Below, in pieces: positions 61,811 through 64,000 of a stretch of 64,000 nucleotides of DNA. Position 1 is the stretch's first letter, and every line of letters starts with the position of its first letter. Under the pieces are notes generated by a model, which was not told the origin of the DNA, ran no database searches, and saw only the letters and a program-made list of their open reading frames with translations. A program made the translations under genes and the position numbers. Origin of the DNA: CBDBJQ01 sp965206405 (lineage in GTDB: Bacteria; Pseudomonadota; Alphaproteobacteria; UBA8366); assembly GCA_965206405.1 (NCBI GenBank), contig CBDBJQ010000006.1:2542001-2606000 (forward strand), written 5' to 3'.

Positions 61811-63238
61811 ATGACCGAAAACACTATCGAAACCGATATCTGTGTCATCGGCGCCGGATCCGGCGGCCTTTCCGTTGCTGCCGGCGCGGCGCAGATGGGT
61901 GCCCGATGCGTGCTCGTCGAACGCGGCAAAATGGGCGGCGACTGCCTCAACTATGGCTGTGTACCATCCAAGGCGATGATTGCCGCCGGGCACGCAGCCC
62001 GGACCTTCCGCGCCTCCGAACCCTTCGGGATTGCCACCGATGAACCCTCGGTCGATTTCCAGAAAGTTCACGACCACGTCCATGACGTGATCGCCGGTAT
62101 CGCGCCCCATGACTCTGTCGAACGCTTCGAGGGATTCGGCGTCACGGTGCTCCAGGAAAGCGCCAGTTTCACCGGCCCCCGGGAAATCGTGGCCGGCGGG
62201 ACGCGAGTGAAGGCAAAATACTTCGTCATCGCCACGGGATCGACCGCCAGTATCCCGCCGATTCCCGGAATCGATGCCGTTCCCTGCCTGACCAACGAAA
62301 CCATTTTCGATCTCGTCGAGGGTCCCAAACACCTCGTTGTCATCGGTGCCGGGCCAATCGGCTGCGAGATGGCACAGGCGCACCGCCGCCTCGGCGCCCA
62401 AGTTACGTTGCTCGAGATGTTTACTGCCCTCGGCAAAGATGACCCCGAAACCTCGGAGATCGTTCGCAAGGCACTTGTCGATGAAGGCATCGATTTGCGC
62501 GAAAACATCCAGATCACCAGTGTGAACCGGGACGGGGATGGGGTCGGGGTTGATTTCGAAGACGACGGTAAAGCGACGAAGATTTCCGGATCGCATCTTC
62601 TGGTGGCCGGCGGACGTAATCCCAATCTTGACGGACTCGGTCTCGATGAAGCCGGCGTCAAGCATACGCCGAAAGGAATCGAGGTTGATTCTCGCCTGCG
62701 CACGAGCAATCGCCGCATTTTCGCGATCGGCGACGTCGCCGGCCCCTTCCAGTTCACCCACATGGCCAGTTATCACGCCGGCATCGTGATCCGGAACATA
62801 CTCTTCAAGCTTCCGGCCAAGGTTTCGCACAAGGCGGTGCCGTGGGTTACCTACACCGATCCCGAGCTGGCCCAGGTCGGCATCGGCGAGACGGAGGCCC
62901 GCGAGCGTCTTGGCGACAAGCTGCGTGTGTTGCGCTGGCCGTTTGCAGAAAACGACAGAGCCCGGTGCGAACGGGTCACTGAGGGGCTCCTCAAGGTGTT
63001 CTGCGACAAGCGGGGCCGGATATACGGCGCTTCCATCGCCGGCGCCCATGCCGGCGAGATGATCCTGCCCTGGACCCTGGCCATCGGCCGGGGACTGAAG
63101 ATTGGCGCCATGGCCGGCGTGATTGCGCCCTATCCGACCCTGAGCGAAATCTCCAAACGGGCCGCCGGCAGTTTTTACACGCCATCCCTGTTCAGCAACC
63201 GAACCCGCAAGATCGTGCGCTTCCTTATGAAGTTATGA
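61811..63238 (+). CDS. FAD-dependent pyridine nucleotide-disulfide oxidoreductase (dihydrolipoyl dehydrogenase/MerA-like)
   Basis: A 475-residue class I flavoprotein disulfide reductase. It has the FAD motif VIGAGSGGLSVAAGAAQ, the redox disulfide GGDCLNYGCVPSKA, a second nucleotide motif VVIGAGPIGCEMAQ, and IFAIGDVAGPFQFTH. The C-terminal His-Glu pair of true dihydrolipoyl dehydrogenase is not visible (the tail reads PYPTLSEISKRAAGS), which fits the MerA-like branch often linked to small membrane proteins. The ATG is at 61811. The next gene overlaps it by ATGA. Confidence 0.88.
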   Translation: MTENTIETDICVIGAGSGGLSVAAGAAQMGARCVLVERGKMGGDCLNYGCVPSKAMIAAGHAARTFRASEPFGIATDEPSVDFQKVHDHVHDVIAGIAPHDSVERFEGFGVTVLQESASFTGPREIVAGGTRVKAKYFVIATGSTASIPPIPGIDAVPCLTNETIFDLVEGPKHLVVIGAGPIGCEMAQAHRRLGAQVTLLEMFTALGKDDPETSEIVRKALVDEGIDLRENIQITSVNRDGDGVGVDFEDDGKATKISGSHLLVAGGRNPNLDGLGLDEAGVKHTPKGIEVDSRLRTSNRRIFAIGDVAGPFQFTHMASYHAGIVIRNILFKLPAKVSHKAVPWVTYTDPELAQVGIGETEARERLGDKLRVLRWPFAENDRARCERVTEGLLKVFCDKRGRIYGASIAGAHAGEMILPWTLAIGRGLKIGAMAGVIAPYPTLSEISKRAAGSFYTPSLFSNRTRKIVRFLMKL

Positions 63239-64000
63239 ACAGCAGCCCCGGCGGTAAGCGCCCCGACGGCAAGCGCCCGACCACCATGGACCCGAATCGC
63301 ACCTATCTGTTCTGCCCGTCTGATCACGAGCGCAAAGTCGCCGGCGTTTTCGGGGCCGGCGCCGATGCCGTGATCCTAGACCTCGAGGACGCTGTCGCCA
63401 TCGCCGCCAAGCCGGCAGCACGTGGCCTTGCTGTCGAGGCTCTGAAACAGGACCGCCCGTGCCGGGGTTATGTCCGCGTCAACGCCTTCGACACGCAATT
63501 CTGCCACGAGGACATTCGCACCATCGTTGGCCCATGGCTGGATGGCATCGTGCTACCCAAGCTCGAGAGCGTCGCCGATCTGTACGCGGTCGACTGGCTG
63601 CTCGGGAACCTTGAACGCGAGCGCGGCCTTGTGCCGGACTCCATCGACGTCATGCCCATCATCGAAACAGCACGAGGCCAGGATGCGGTCCGCAATATCG
63701 CCCGGGCCGGCAAAGCAAGGGTCAGGCGGCTCAGCTTCGGAGCCGGTGATTACACCGCCGATCTCGGGATCACCTGGACCCTCGGCGAGGAGGAACTGGC
63801 GGCGATGCGCGCCGAGATGGTGATGGCCTCGCGGCTTGGCGATCTTGAACCGCCGGTCGACACCGTCTTCATACACATCCGCGAGGAAGAAGCGTTCCGA
63901 AAATCCACAGAGCATGTCCGGGATCTCGGGTTCCAGGGCAAGATGTGCATCCATCCGGTCCAGGTACCGGTTGTCAACGAGGTCTTCACACCCAGCGACG
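63235..64000 (+). CDS. HpcH/HpaI/CitE-family lyase, 5' part (cut by window edge)
   Basis: The first 255 codons of a CitE-like lyase (citrate lyase beta, malyl-CoA or beta-methylmalyl-CoA lyase type), which cleaves or condenses acyl-CoA and 2-oxo acids. It shows RTYLFCPSDHERKV, ADAVILDLEDAV (metal-binding Glu-Asp), a GYVRVNAFDTQF Arg, and MPIIETARG with the metal Glu. It shares ATGA with the stop of the flavoprotein gene. The C-terminus lies beyond the window, so the subfamily cannot be settled. Confidence 0.87.
   Translation, partial: MNSSPGGKRPDGKRPTTMDPNRTYLFCPSDHERKVAGVFGAGADAVILDLEDAVAIAAKPAARGLAVEALKQDRPCRGYVRVNAFDTQFCHEDIRTIVGPWLDGIVLPKLESVADLYAVDWLLGNLERERGLVPDSIDVMPIIETARGQDAVRNIARAGKARVRRLSFGAGDYTADLGITWTLGEEELAAMRAEMVMASRLGDLEPPVDTVFIHIREEEAFRKSTEHVRDLGFQGKMCIHPVQVPVVNEVFTPSD

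Noticed and set aside
61724..63049. A 441-codon open frame on the minus strand
   Set aside because: Antisense to the flavoprotein gene with its intact FAD and disulfide motifs.

Overview
The window reads as chromosomal DNA of a GC-rich alphaproteobacterium, probably from the Rhodospirillales or a related group. The lineage evidence is a set of alphaproteobacterial small and accessory families (TrcR/DUF1013, DUF1192, DUF2125, COQ9, two YdcH/DUF465 proteins, a cysteine-free L31) together with an Azoarcus-like group I intron in a tRNA gene. Genes are dense, in short operons on both strands, and many neighbours overlap by four bases.

Region by region. 0-9 kb: a TauD-type dioxygenase, an HpcH/HpaI aldolase and glutathione-dependent formaldehyde dehydrogenase, then rpmE, an Hsp20 chaperone, an O-acetylhomoserine sulfhydrylase operon, a quinone reductase and DUF2125. 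9-20 kb: trcR, prpE, a second acyl-CoA synthetase, a CaiB-type CoA-transferase with a nitroreductase, pfk between two YdcH-like genes, purE, COQ9 and rpsU (which appears to start at ATC). 20-37.6 kb: DUF3179, a tandem pair of 2-oxoglutarate oxygenases, an ABC1 kinase coupled to a D-amino-acid dehydrogenase, oligoendopeptidase F, a long-chain acyl-CoA ligase, a sugar epimerase, the single-chain indolepyruvate:ferredoxin oxidoreductase, tRNA-Thr(CGT) and two SDRs.

37.6-45.5 kb is an accessory patch: a Fic remnant, a truncated IS256 transposase, an orphan solute-binding protein, palindromic repeats, and a FIST sensor gene broken by about 4 kb of mobile DNA (an IS5-type element, an intact Fic gene, and an intact IS256-type element with an 8-bp target duplication). 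The broken FIST halves carry a 194-bp diverged direct repeat.

45.5-64 kb: thpR and a uracil-DNA glycosylase, a metallopeptidase, a pterin carbinolamine dehydratase, SDR, PhyH and aminotransferase genes, an EF-G paralogue with a hydratase, and msrP followed by an IS1634-type element between two identical 136-bp repeats. Then come a CoA-transferase facing a split thiamine-diphosphate enzyme, the intron-containing tRNA-Lys(CTT), hmgA, a flavoprotein disulfide reductase and a CitE-like lyase cut by the window edge.

The metabolic theme is oxidation of organic, amino and aromatic acids: four Fe/2-oxoglutarate oxygenases, two CoA-transferases, three acyl-CoA synthetases, aldolases, IOR and HmgA. 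The strongest unusual signals are the self-splicing-type intron inside the Lys anticodon, the long direct repeats around the IS1634-type element, and a recurrent habit of short perfect tandem duplications at gene ends and in spacers.
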